Of a stretch of 64,000 nt of DNA, positions 7,419 to 15,191 are shown piece by piece. Origin of the DNA: Spartinivicinus ruber (lineage in GTDB: Bacteria; Pseudomonadota; Gammaproteobacteria; Pseudomonadales; Zooshikellaceae); assembly GCF_011009015.1 (NCBI RefSeq), contig NZ_CP048880.1, positions 38,424 through 102,423 on the forward strand, written 5' to 3'. Both the position numbers and the translations under genes were made by a program. Under the pieces are notes generated by a model. That model saw only the letters and a list, made by a program, of their open reading frames with translations. It searched no databases and had not been told where the DNA came from. Every line of letters starts with the position of its first letter. The first letter of the stretch is position 1.

Positions 7419-8529
7419 CCTTTTTGGAAAGATATTTATTGGCGATAAACTAAAGCTTGCAAGACTTGCGACAGGGATGTCGTTAGAGGAAGCTGGAAGC
7501 GTAATTGATGTATCACGACAGTATGTGCATAAATTAGAGACGGGAAGTAGCTACCCATCTGATAGTCAAATAGAGCAATTTGCTAACCTTTATATGGTTG
7601 CTCCCTCATTCTTTTTTCAACATAGAACCTTTCCTATAGAGCCGAGTATGTGTCACTTCAGAAGTGTTAGGTCTAGCACTCAGGCGCTAAAAAATATGAT
7701 CATGGCTCGTGCTGAAGTGTTTGATAGCTTAGTTAATAAGATTGAAGAAGAGGTTGAGCTACCAGCCGATATAATTCCAGACTTTGGGCTAGACTACTCA
7801 AAGGTAGAAAATATTGAAAAAGCAGCAGAGCTTTTTAGAAGAGAATTTGATTTAGGCATTGGCCCGATTTCAGACACAGTAAAACTAGCAGAAAACCTGG
7901 GTATTGTAGTCGCGAATATTTCCGGGGCAGACGATAGAGTTGATGCATTCTCGATACACAACAAGCGCCCTATGATTATCAGAAATACAGCAAAGGAAAG
8001 CCCATGTAGGTTAAGGTTTGATATTGCACATGAAATAGGTCACTTGGTGATGCATAACGGCGTTGAAACTGGCTGTAAGAGAACAGAAGACCAAGCTAAC
8101 CAATTTGCTAGTGCCTTATTAATGCCTAGAACTAGTTTTCCCGCAGAGTTTCCACGTATGAGAGGGTCTAGGCTGAATTGGGATGCTCTTGGAGATTGCA
8201 AAGTTAGATGGAAAGTTAGCTTAAAAGCAATCATCTATCGAGCAAAGACACTAGGCATTATCACCAACGATCAAGCTAGAACTGGATTTACTACACTTGC
8301 TCGACATGGGCAAACAAAAACTGAAAAATTCGATGAGCTTGTGCCTCAGGAATACCCGAGTTTAATACAAAGAGCTATTGACCTGCTTGATTTCCGAACT
8401 TGGAAAGATGTTGTCAGTAATGCAGGATTAACCTCAAAGATACTAACCGAAAGATATGGGTTGCGGCCCATTCAATCTCCAATGCAGCTTGCTAGTATCG
8501 ACGGTCAGAACATCGTGGCTACAGCTTAG
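7405..8529 (+). CDS. XRE-family regulator fused to ImmA/IrrE metallopeptidase
   Basis: The 374-residue protein has an XRE helix-turn-helix at residues 12-64 and a COG2856-type zinc peptidase domain. The HEIGH motif begins at His209 (Glu210, His213), and the third ligand region is in EDQANQFASALLMP. Members such as ImmA of ICEBs1 cleave a repressor to induce a mobile element; others are stress regulators. Here it is translationally coupled to the unknown gene before it and lies in the early region of a phage whose CI may not self-cleave. Confidence 0.85.
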   Translation: MTTNDLFGKIFIGDKLKLARLATGMSLEEAGSVIDVSRQYVHKLETGSSYPSDSQIEQFANLYMVAPSFFFQHRTFPIEPSMCHFRSVRSSTQALKNMIMARAEVFDSLVNKIEEEVELPADIIPDFGLDYSKVENIEKAAELFRREFDLGIGPISDTVKLAENLGIVVANISGADDRVDAFSIHNKRPMIIRNTAKESPCRLRFDIAHEIGHLVMHNGVETGCKRTEDQANQFASALLMPRTSFPAEFPRMRGSRLNWDALGDCKVRWKVSLKAIIYRAKTLGIITNDQARTGFTTLARHGQTKTEKFDELVPQEYPSLIQRAIDLLDFRTWKDVVSNAGLTSKILTERYGLRPIQSPMQLASIDGQNIVATA

Positions 8530-8685
8530 CCTCTAAGGCTGGCTAACTCCGGCCTATATCTTCTTAATGAAAATAGCTATCAAACAAGACGCTATTAGCT
8601 GTATGTAGGCTATGCTTAGTCGGCGAAGCCTCATACACTATATTTAGCTTTTTTTAAGAAGCAACCAAAAATACGGTAACTAGTT

Positions 8686-9558
8686 ATGGATGATTATACC
8701 CTCGACATTGATGATTTAACTGAAGAGCAAGAAAAACAACTAGAAGAAATGAGGTCATGGTTTTTTGAAAACTATGAAAACCCAGTTCATAGCTGTCCTT
8801 ATATATCAAAAGAAGGTGGGTATCAGTATATATATGGTGGACCGTATGATGCAGCGGATGAGCTGGGTAGCAAGTTTGGTGGAAGTGTGGATGACAAATT
8901 AATAGAGTTTCTTGTTGCAGAAGTAGAAGAAGACTGCATAGAGTGGTCTGGGCGAGATTACAAAAAACCTGATTACTACGATGACCCTTACTTCTTTGAA
9001 GATATTGGAAGCCTTTCAAATCCCTATCTTGACTTTCAGGTGTTTATAAAAAATCTACAAAACTTGTTGAATATCAATACTGATGCAGCTAGCAAAGAGC
9101 TATTACTCAAAATGGCCTATGTGAACCTTGTAACTTCATTAGAAGCTTACCTTTTTGAGGTATTCACTTCAAAAGTTGAAAATGATGAATATTACTTCCG
9201 TCGATTTATAGAAAGCTATAAGCCTTATAAGACTGAAAAAATTAGTTTATCTATAATTTTTGAAAAGCAAGAAAAATTAAAAAACAAGGTCAAACAAGAC
9301 CTTTCTCGCATACTTTGGCACAACATACCAATGGTCCAAGCATTGTTTAAAGAAGTTCTCGAAATAGAGTTTAAAGAAAAAGCAGGCCCTCTTAAAGAGG
9401 CTATGCATATACGGCATGACCTAGTACATAGGAATGGAAAAGATAAGGAAGGAAATATAATTAATCTAACAATAAACCAAATTAATGACTTAATGGACCA
9501 GATACTTACTCTTGTAGAGCATATTCACAATTCAGAATCGATGAAGGAGTCTTTCTAG
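8686..9558 (+). CDS. HEPN-domain protein (candidate RNase or abortive-infection factor)
   Basis: The 290-residue protein has an acidic N-terminal region (1-110) and a helical C-terminal domain with the HEPN hallmark Rx4H, here R243 HDLV H248, followed by RNGK. The preceding helix (VNLVTSLEAYLFEVF) matches the first helix of HEPN families of the MAE_28990/RiboL-PSP kind. HEPN domains with Rx4H are usually metal-independent RNases in toxin or defence systems. It is alone, with no MNT-type antitoxin beside it, in an accessory slot next to an IS scar. Confidence 0.7.
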   Translation: MDDYTLDIDDLTEEQEKQLEEMRSWFFENYENPVHSCPYISKEGGYQYIYGGPYDAADELGSKFGGSVDDKLIEFLVAEVEEDCIEWSGRDYKKPDYYDDPYFFEDIGSLSNPYLDFQVFIKNLQNLLNINTDAASKELLLKMAYVNLVTSLEAYLFEVFTSKVENDEYYFRRFIESYKPYKTEKISLSIIFEKQEKLKNKVKQDLSRILWHNIPMVQALFKEVLEIEFKEKAGPLKEAMHIRHDLVHRNGKDKEGNIINLTINQINDLMDQILTLVEHIHNSESMKESF

Positions 9559-9618
9559 TATGTACGTATGGCCAGGTAGAAAGAGAAAGCTTTCAAAAAA
9601 GGTGGCAACAACTACCAA

Positions 9619-9737
9619 CTAAGAAAGAAACCCTCTAATACTCACCTGATAAGACCGCTTAACGTCCTTGATACTTGGTAGCCCACTAGTTCCGGGTGGA
9701 ACTTCTTGTATCTTACCGCCAGCCTTCAGGAATGCAG
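9619..9737 (-). pseudogene. truncated copy of the small SutA-like gene family
   Basis: The minus strand of this stretch matches the 3' part of the intact gene at 13387-13572 almost base for base, including the stop codon and the words for KAGG, SGLPSIKDVKRSYQ and SIRGF. The 5' half is missing because IS6-type transposase sequence begins abruptly at about 9738. It is a broken paralogue left by the insertion. Confidence 0.8.
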
Positions 9738-9975
9738 CTAAGCAAGATCATCGTGGTATGAAGCAGGTTACCCGACCGGCGATGGAGTTTTATAATTTTC
9801 ATTCAGCGCAGAAAACCTTAGCGGGTATTGAATTGATTCATATGATTAAAAAATGGCAAATGAAAAAACACTATCGTGGCAATTTATCACCAGATGAAAA
9901 ATTTTATGCATTAACAGGATAATTGTGCCCAAGGAAAAGTACTTTTCGAATTAACAGAATTTTTGCAACAGAACC
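9738..9975 (+). mobile_element. IS6-family remnant (transposase C-terminus and right end)
   Basis: Reading forward, the sequence encodes the IS6 transposase C-terminus (QDHRGMKQVTRP, then KTLAGIELIHMIKK) and stops at 9922. The right terminal repeat TTTTGCAACAGAACC ends at 9975. The catalytic core and the left end are absent. A lone left-end-like word (GTTCTGTTGCCAAG) near 10548 suggests further rearrangement around this element. Confidence 0.8.
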
Positions 9976-10086
9976 AAATGCATGACATTGTTATAGGTCT
10001 TTATATTAATCGCTATGAATTTGGGCGAAACATTTGATGAACACAGGTTTGATCCACTCCCCATGTGTTCACTATTATTCTATTCG

Positions 10087-10440
10087 TTAAGGGCATGACC
10101 AACTACTGCATCCAGTCGCTGGGAAACCACAGCAAACACCTTGCCCTAATGGACAGTTGCCACAGTCACAAGAGGCATAGCACTCATTTACACATGACCC
10201 ACCACAGTTTTCATCACAGTCGTCGGTACAGGACGTTCGAAGCGCAACAGTAACATTTGGGTCGAGCTTGCATGGCTTGTCACTCAGTATACTTGGGGCG
10301 ATACCATGGTTAGCCTCCATCAGTATACTTGGGGTGATACCACGGTTAGCCTCTTGAGCCGTAACTTGGACAATAGTTAAGCATAGTAACATGCCTAACA
10401 TGAAGGCACATTCTTTGCGAAAAATACTGAACATATACAT
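10087..10440 (-). CDS. secreted cysteine-rich small protein
   Basis: The 117-residue precursor starts behind a good AAGGGA ribosome binding site. It has a signal peptide (hydrophobic stretch MLGMLLCLTIVQVTA, predicted cut before QEA). The mature part has a 12-residue tandem repeat (EANRGITPSIL, EANHGIAPSIL) and then a C-terminal half with 13 cysteines, including runs such as CDDDC-like and GVCCG. I do not recognise the family. It could be a disulfide-rich secreted toxin, bacteriocin or metal-binding peptide. It is a monocistronic gene between an IS6 scar and a decayed P gene. Confidence 0.65.
   Translation of the reverse strand: MYMFSIFRKECAFMLGMLLCLTIVQVTAQEANRGITPSILMEANHGIAPSILSDKPCKLDPNVTVALRTSCTDDCDENCGGSCVNECYASCDCGNCPLGQGVCCGFPATGCSSWSCP
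10285..10356 (+). repeat. two tandem 36-bp direct repeats inside the cysteine-rich gene
   Basis: The units 10285-10320 and 10321-10356 differ at only a few bases and add exactly 12 codons each to the protein. This is a recent in-frame duplication. Confidence 0.85.
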
Positions 10441-10659
10441 AATTATTCCCTTAATTATTTATAATAATTTTAAAAAAACCAGTCAGATTAATTATAACTT
10501 TCCACAAGAGAAACAATGTTAATATTCAGTTAACACTCAACAACTAGTTCTGTTGCCAAGTTTAAATATGCTTGCAAATATTAACTACAACCTCTGATAC
10601 ATATTTATAGTGCAGAGGTTATATGATTATTAATTTATACTTTACTTGATGTTTATTTT

Positions 10660-11301
10660 TAAAACTCAACTTCCACTCTTTTTAACGGGCTTTTCAAAGA
10701 GCTTGCAGGCTGCTGCACCGCATGGGCTTACACGTTTTCAGATGATGACAAGATCAAGGCAGCCAAACTGCAATGGGTTAAAACGTTTATCGAGCAAGGT
10801 ATCAGCTCAGACCAGCAAATTAATATTGGCATGGCTAAGGTGCGCGAGCTAGGCAGCGCATATGTGCCAACGCCTGGGGAGTTCGTTAAGTACTGCAAGC
10901 CGCAACCCGAAGACTTTGGGCTGCCAGAGGTTGAAATAGCCTACCGGGAAGCTTGCAGCCATAGCCATAACCCAACTGGGGCTAGCTGGTCGCATGAAGC
11001 AGTATACGAAGCAGCTAAGGCAACAGGATGGTTTGAACTCAAGACCATGGAGGAAAAGCGGATACTGCCGTTGTTTGAGCGTAACTACGAGATCATTACA
11101 CGGCGTGTGATGGCTGGTGAGCCGCTTTCGAATGTGCCAAAGGCTTTGCCGGGGGAAGTGCAGAAAACGGCGGCAGAGAGGAATCAGGCCTATCATGATG
11201 CACGACAGAAGGAGCAGATTAAACAGGCAGGGTTAGGGCATTTGACTAATGGGCGGGATGCATTGGCTAAAATGCGGGCGATGGTTGGGGGTGTGGTTTG
11301 A
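10660..11301 (+). pseudogene. 5'-truncated second replication protein P gene
   Basis: One continuous frame from about 10660 encodes a P-family protein lacking its first 40 or so residues (FKELAGCCTAWAYTFSDD, then VPTPGEFVKYCKPQPEDFGLP). The first methionine inside it is at 10831 and would give only the C-terminal 156 residues. It is similar to the P gene at 5973 over the core but well diverged. No O gene precedes it, so it is a relic of recombination with another phage. Confidence 0.78.
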
Positions 11302-11488
11302 ACAGGGTAAGTTAGACTTAGTTTGAAAGCACTTAGATGGCAGTAATATCTAATGTAACTACTCAAACAATGAGCCTAAGCATATTCTATAATTATTCAT
11401 AAAGCATCATACAAATTTCAGGTGTAAACCATACCCTTTTCATGGGTTTTATGACACCCAATAACTCAACAAGCAGAAGTATTAAGAA

Positions 11489-12187
11489 ATGAAACATATT
11501 GTCACTCTAACCTACATCCTTAGTATTACCGCAACAAGCCAGCAAACCCAAGCATTTGAAAAAATAAGCATACTAACTGACCACAGACCACCATTTGAAT
11601 TTAAAAATGACAACGGGGAAATCGTAGGAGTAGCAGCAGACAAGGTCAAATGCATCTTAAATGCAATGAATGCTAACTTCAGCCTAGAAATAACACCATG
11701 GAAAAGAGCACAAGCTGAGACCAAAGAAGGCAATGCTGATGCTTTTTTCGCTGCGTCTAAGAACTCCTCTCGCGATGAATACGCGGTACTTACAGCCACA
11801 ATAGCGGACCAATATTGGAACTGGTACCTTTCAAAAGACAGCCAGTTAGACCCAAATGATGAGGGTTTCAAATCAAAAGCAATCACAGGAAGTTGGTCTG
11901 GCTCAAACTCACTAAAGTGGCTAAAGAAAAACGGATACAATGCCAAATACAATGCAAGGACCACTGAACAACTAAGTAAAATGCTAGAATCCAAGCGGAT
12001 GGATGCCATTTTTGGCAGCAATTTCGCTATTGAAGCCGATCTAAAAAAACTAAAAATATTAGATAAGATTAAAATAGTTAAAGGTATTCACAAGCCCATG
12101 GGGATGTATATATCAAAAAATTACCTATCCAAAAATAATGGCTTTTTGGAAAAATTCAATAATACAGCAACCAGCAGTTGTAAATAA
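11489..12187 (+). CDS. periplasmic solute-binding protein family 3 (orphan)
   Basis: The 232-residue protein has a signal peptide (about residues 1-22) and the SBP_bac_3 fold, with ILTDHRPPFEFKNDNGEIVGVAADK at the N-terminal lobe and TTEQLSKMLESKRMDAIFGSN in the second lobe. Family members bind amino acids for ABC importers or sensors. No permease or ATPase is nearby, so it is an orphan binding protein carried as cargo. A second, truncated member of the family is at 55205-55595. Confidence 0.82.
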   Translation: MKHIVTLTYILSITATSQQTQAFEKISILTDHRPPFEFKNDNGEIVGVAADKVKCILNAMNANFSLEITPWKRAQAETKEGNADAFFAASKNSSRDEYAVLTATIADQYWNWYLSKDSQLDPNDEGFKSKAITGSWSGSNSLKWLKKNGYNAKYNARTTEQLSKMLESKRMDAIFGSNFAIEADLKKLKILDKIKIVKGIHKPMGMYISKNYLSKNNGFLEKFNNTATSSCK

Positions 12188-12746
12188 GAAGTACACTGCT
12201 GGTAAATATGCGTCCCCTTAGTAATTGCTTATCGCTTAATATTTCTGGTTCCACATACTTACCGATGAGACACCATTTTCTTTCACTTTTTTTACATTTT
12301 GTGAAATTAGCAATAGCATCTCACATCCATACATAGCGCAGGGGCGATTTTTCTTTAACAGACGTAAAAAGTTTATGGTAATTATTTAAAATTTGATGAT
12401 AAATAGATTGTTGCTGAGAAAAATTCAACCCAAATCTAACCTGACAGGGCACCTGAAAAATCGGGTAATGTCAGATCAGATAAGAGCCAATACAAATAAA
12501 TCAAGTCAAATTTCCTGTGTCATTTAAGAGTTTCTGACAAAAAAAGCTACTTTACTGGAACTAAGTAGTCCATTTCACTTTTGTGCGAATCTAATCTACA
12601 TCGATCAAAAAGCCATTAATTAATCCTGAATCAACATTGCCTACAAGACAAAAGAACTTTGTTAGATGGTTTTGTTTCGAGTAGGTAAAGCGTTGTTGTT
12701 ATAGCGATTAGCAGGATGTGTTGGCTAGAATTTGAATAGTGACAAA
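12188..12746. other. 559-bp stretch without a gene
   Basis: I see no gene in either strand. The only structure is a loose inverted repeat CTGACA / TGTCAG (about 12441-12476). The stretch is AT-rich and lies between the solute-binding protein gene and the leftward SutA-like genes. Confidence 0.4.
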
Positions 12747-12908
12747 TTACGAACTTGATTCTTTTTCACGATTGCGATCAGCAATACTTTTCTTGCCGCT
12801 CGTACCTGTTGGTACTTCTGTAATTTCACCACCGGATTTAAGGAATTCAGCGGTTTGTTCTTCAATGCTCTGATGGGTTTCTCGGGGAACTTCTTTTCTA
12901 GTAGGCAT
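12747..12908 (-). CDS. small SutA-like protein, paralogue 1
   Basis: This 53-residue gene was found through its similarity to the two neighbours. It has a charged N-terminus, the shared core IEEQTAEFLKSGGEITEVP and a G-T-S-G turn, then a basic and acidic tail. The core resembles the (A/E)xFLxxGGxIxEV segment of SutA, an RNA-polymerase-binding regulator of pseudomonads. ATG at 12920, in frame four codons upstream, is an alternative start; neither has a clear ribosome binding site. Confidence 0.62.
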   Translation of the reverse strand: MPTRKEVPRETHQSIEEQTAEFLKSGGEITEVPTGTSGKKSIADRNREKESSS

Positions 12909-13125
12909 AACCAAACTCATAAATTTATAGTGCTCTATATACTAATTTTAGTTCAGTTGACGATGCTCTCTTAGTTTAAATAGGAGTTGACTAAGATGCT
13001 GGTTAGGGACTTATTGGAGTTGAACAAGATTGGCTGAGCGGCCTGCGAAAAGTATATGAGTGATAAAGCAGGCCGCTAGCTGCTTAAGGCTTAATTGCCT
13101 TTGCACTGTTAATTATAGCACCTAG

Positions 13126-13314
13126 CTATTTTTTCTGTGCAGAAGGGCTGCCAAGCACTATGCCTATGCGAGTGTTATTGCCTTTTGCTATGCCGCTTTT
13201 ACCTTTGGGTATTTCTTGGATTTCTCCACCCGCTTTGAGGAAGGCCGCCACTTGATCGTCAATATTTTTCTGGCGGGTTTCACTTGATAGTTCGTCTTGC
13301 TTTTTACGTGCCAT
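13126..13314 (-). CDS. small SutA-like protein, paralogue 2
   Basis: The 62-residue product starts at MARKKQDELS, chosen over upstream methionines because AGGAG lies 6 bases before it. It shares the core IDDQVAAFLKAGGEIQEIPKG and the SG turn with the genes at 12747 and 13387, and the C-termini differ. Three such leftward genes in 850 bases indicate tandem amplification. Function as an RNA polymerase or transcription modulator is suggested only by similarity to the SutA core. Confidence 0.68.
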   Translation of the reverse strand: MARKKQDELSSETRQKNIDDQVAAFLKAGGEIQEIPKGKSGIAKGNNTRIGIVLGSPSAQKK

Positions 13315-13386
13315 GAGCGCTCCTGCTTTGGTTAGCCAGGTATTATACATCAAGCAGTGGAGGATTGACTGTTAACTATAAGCGAG

Positions 13387-13572
13387 CTAGGAAAGAAACC
13401 CTCTAATACTCACCTGATAAGACCGCTTAACGTCCTTGATACTGGGCAGCCCGCTTGCCCCTGGTGATACTTCCTTTATCTTACCGCCAGCCTTCAAGAA
13501 TGCGGCGGTTTGCTCTGCTATTTTTCTGCTTCTTAGTTCTTTGGGTGTCGGCTGGTGTTCCTTGCCTGGCAT
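13387..13572 (-). CDS. small SutA-like protein, paralogue 3
   Basis: This 61-residue protein (start MPGKEH, AAGGA 11 bases upstream) has the core AEQTAAFLKAGGKIKEVSPG and SGLPS turn of the family. Its 3' half is nearly identical in DNA to the fragment at 9619-9737, so the cluster has been copied or recombined recently. It is the first of three leftward genes; each seems to have its own start signals rather than tight operon spacing. Confidence 0.68.
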   Translation of the reverse strand: MPGKEHQPTPKELRSRKIAEQTAAFLKAGGKIKEVSPGASGLPSIKDVKRSYQVSIRGFLS

Positions 13573-13751
13573 AGCTGGGCTGTCCTTTGTGAGTGTTAGC
13601 GGGTTTCAGTATAGGTTAGGGGGAAATGGAGAGGTTTAAGGTTTTGTGGCAGGGGGTGGGGAAAAGGAACAAAACAACATCATTGCTATCTCATCATATA
13701 TGCAGTAAATTTTCAGTAAGTATGCAGCATATCTAATGAGGAGTGCAGACC

Positions 13752-13967
13752 ATGCCACGAGTAACACTTGATCTATCAAATGAGGTAAACAGCGAGTTAG
13801 ACGCCATCGCTAAGGCTAACTGTATATCTAAGGCTGAAGTAATGCGCAGGGCTTTCGCTTTGCTTTCTATTGCTCAGGAAGAAAAAAGCAAGGGGCGTTG
13901 CTTGGGAATCATTGAAGACGCTGGAAAAGACGGCCTTAAAGCCATTGGTAAAGTTGTGGGGGTTTAA
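13752..13967 (+). CDS. ribbon-helix-helix (CopG-like) DNA-binding protein
   Basis: The 71-residue protein begins PRVTLDLSNEVNSELDAIAK and continues ISKAEVMRRAFALLSIA, the beta-strand and two helices of the RHH fold. ATG 13752 is preferred because AGGAG lies 8 bases upstream. It is joined by a one-base overlap (TAATG) to a two-TM membrane protein gene. The same kind of pair recurs at 44235-44810. A repressor of its own operon is the simplest reading. Confidence 0.78.
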   Translation: MPRVTLDLSNEVNSELDAIAKANCISKAEVMRRAFALLSIAQEEKSKGRCLGIIEDAGKDGLKAIGKVVGV

Positions 13968-14275
13968 TGGCTGTCTCTGAGAATAATCAAAATAATGATA
14001 TTGACCTTAGCGCTGTTAGTAATTCGGTCAGCGTGTTTGATGTTAGGGATAGGTTTGGAGGCGGTGTAACAATTGACGAAGGGGAACGCCTTCGATTTGG
14101 TAAGCAAGTTCTTTGCTGGCTAGCTGTTATTTGTATTGGCGTATTTATTGGTTATGCCTGTTATCCAGAGAATGCAGCTTTACAAGGTGTATTTGAGCTG
14201 GTGAAGATAGGAGCTTTACCACTGGTTACTTTGGTCATTTCTTTCTACTTTCCTAGTAGTAATGGTACGAAGTGA
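13967..14275 (+). CDS. small two-TM membrane protein, partner of RHH protein
   Basis: The 102-residue protein has a 45-residue polar N-terminus, a first membrane segment (residues 46-66, LCWLAVICIGVFIGY) and a second at 78-96 (IGALPLVTLVISFYF). I do not recognise a function. The second protein of the pair at 44463 has the same layout and a comparable second segment (TPIFSLASLVVGYYFG). The two-gene unit may be a regulator with a membrane effector, for example exclusion or stress. Confidence 0.68.
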   Translation: MAVSENNQNNDIDLSAVSNSVSVFDVRDRFGGGVTIDEGERLRFGKQVLCWLAVICIGVFIGYACYPENAALQGVFELVKIGALPLVTLVISFYFPSSNGTK

Positions 14276-14279
14276 GCTT

Positions 14280-14600
14280 ATGAACAAGTCAATCATGGAA
14301 GTAGTAATCGAAGGAGCAGAAGACTTACATAGGGCTGGTTTAATGAGTGATTCAAAACTAGATGAATTTAAAAAGCGGCTCTTTAAGAACCCTGAAGTTA
14401 AAGAAGAGTACGACAAGTTAGGTAAAGAGTTTGGCTTATGTAAGGGAAACAAGCAAACTACAGATGGAATTGAGTATCAAGAGCAAATGAGAGGGGAATG
14501 GAAGGAGAACAATAACCTTGATAGCCTGAAAGTTAAAAAGGCTTTAAGCATCTTAGATCAAGTTGCTGACAGTGAGCCTATGCCAGGTGATGAGATTTAA
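14280..14600 (+). CDS. HigA-like antitoxin fragment without DNA-binding domain
   Basis: The 106-residue protein begins SIMEVVIEGAEDLHRAGLMS, which resembles the N-terminal arm of HigA-type antitoxins. It continues LFKNPEVKEEYDKLGKEFG, the segment that precedes the helix-turn-helix in other HigA/XRE antitoxins. No helix-turn-helix follows; the C-terminus is a variable acidic tail. No toxin gene is adjacent. It is the first of five antitoxin-like genes in a row. The ATG at 14280 is favoured over an upstream GTG because of family similarity. Confidence 0.6.
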   Translation: MNKSIMEVVIEGAEDLHRAGLMSDSKLDEFKKRLFKNPEVKEEYDKLGKEFGLCKGNKQTTDGIEYQEQMRGEWKENNNLDSLKVKKALSILDQVADSEPMPGDEI

Positions 14601-14641
14601 TTTTGCCTAAGTTAACTAGCAAACGTTAGGGGGAGCAATAT

Positions 14642-14851
14642 ATGTGTGATGATTTCGACTTTTCAAGCTCAGAGCAAAACCCTTATGTAAAGCAGCAGAA
14701 GAAGCTTACAGTTAGTGAGCGTGATTTTAATATGATGCTTGATTTGCTAGAAAAAGCTAAAACAGAAGAGCCAAATGAGAATCTGAAAGCAGCATTTTCC
14801 GACCCTGATTTTCAGAGGTTTATTGTTAAAAGCGAAAAGCCCAAGGGTTAG
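14642..14851 (+). CDS. TacA-like antitoxin C-terminal domain (stand-alone)
   Basis: The 69-residue protein has an acidic start and then LTVSERDFNMMLDLLEKAKTEEPNENLKAAF. This resembles the toxin-neutralising C-terminal part of DUF1778/TacA antitoxins, which wraps a GNAT acetyltransferase toxin. The usual N-terminal RHH domain is missing, and there is no GNAT toxin nearby. The stop codon lies within a hairpin repeat (14838-14893). The start has a GGGGGAG-type ribosome binding site. Confidence 0.58.
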   Translation: MCDDFDFSSSEQNPYVKQQKKLTVSERDFNMMLDLLEKAKTEEPNENLKAAFSDPDFQRFIVKSEKPKG

Positions 14852-14893
14852 GCCTAACCGTTAACAAAGTTGATTAGACTCAGGCCTTGGGCG
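14838..14893 (-). repeat. 56-bp hairpin repeat, inverted copy of the one at 2315-2368
   Basis: Read on the minus strand, it shares GCGCCCAAGGC, TTTGTTAACGGTTA and CCCTTGGGCTTTT with 2315-2370, in the same order. Both copies can close a long stem with GCCCAAGG / CCTTGGGC. The role is unknown: terminator, small RNA or recombination site. The words GTTAGGC and GCCTAAC inside it recall integron core sites, but the layout does not fit attC. Confidence 0.65.
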
Positions 14894-14939
14894 CTTGAGC
14901 TTAGTTTAACTTAGGTACTGGCTTCAAAGTAGGTGCTTC

Positions 14940-15191
14940 ATGCATGAATTAACCAGTAAACGGCAAGTCACTATCCCTAAAGCTATTTGTGATGAGCTGG
15001 GGTTAGAACCTGGTGATATGGTAGATGTGTTTGCTAAGGATGGGGTTGCTCACATAGTCAAAATGAGCAATGACTCTCTAGCAAATCAACCTAAGAAAAA
15101 AATAGGCTTGTTGGATGGGAAGCTAGATATACCTGAAGATTTCGACGAGCCTTTAGCTGATGATACGCTAAAAGGATTTGAGGATGAGTAA
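14940..15191 (+). CDS. AbrB/VapB-type antitoxin without toxin
   Basis: The 83-residue protein has the SpoVT-AbrB swapped-hairpin domain at residues 1-48 (LTSKRQVTIPKAICDELGLEPGDMV). Its C-terminal tail GLLDGKLDIPEDFDEPLADD is of the kind that inserts into PIN (VapC) toxins. A VapC gene would be expected directly downstream, but the next gene is another antitoxin-like protein. It overlaps the following start by eight bases. Confidence 0.8.
   Translation: MHELTSKRQVTIPKAICDELGLEPGDMVDVFAKDGVAHIVKMSNDSLANQPKKKIGLLDGKLDIPEDFDEPLADDTLKGFEDE

Noticed and set aside
8665..8680. Another GTTACCGTGTAAC-type site at the sequence ATACGGTAAC.
   Set aside because: Only one arm and the centre match; the other arm is A/T-rich without symmetry.
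9668..9922. Open frame of 84 codons as a gene.
   Set aside because: It is a chimera: the first third is the antisense of a SutA-like gene fragment and the rest is the end of an IS6 transposase.
14838..14893. Possible integron attC site, because GTTAGGC and GCCTAAC occur near an antitoxin array.
   Set aside because: The two core words are adjacent and overlapping rather than at the ends of a folded site, only one such element lies in the array, and no integron integrase is present.
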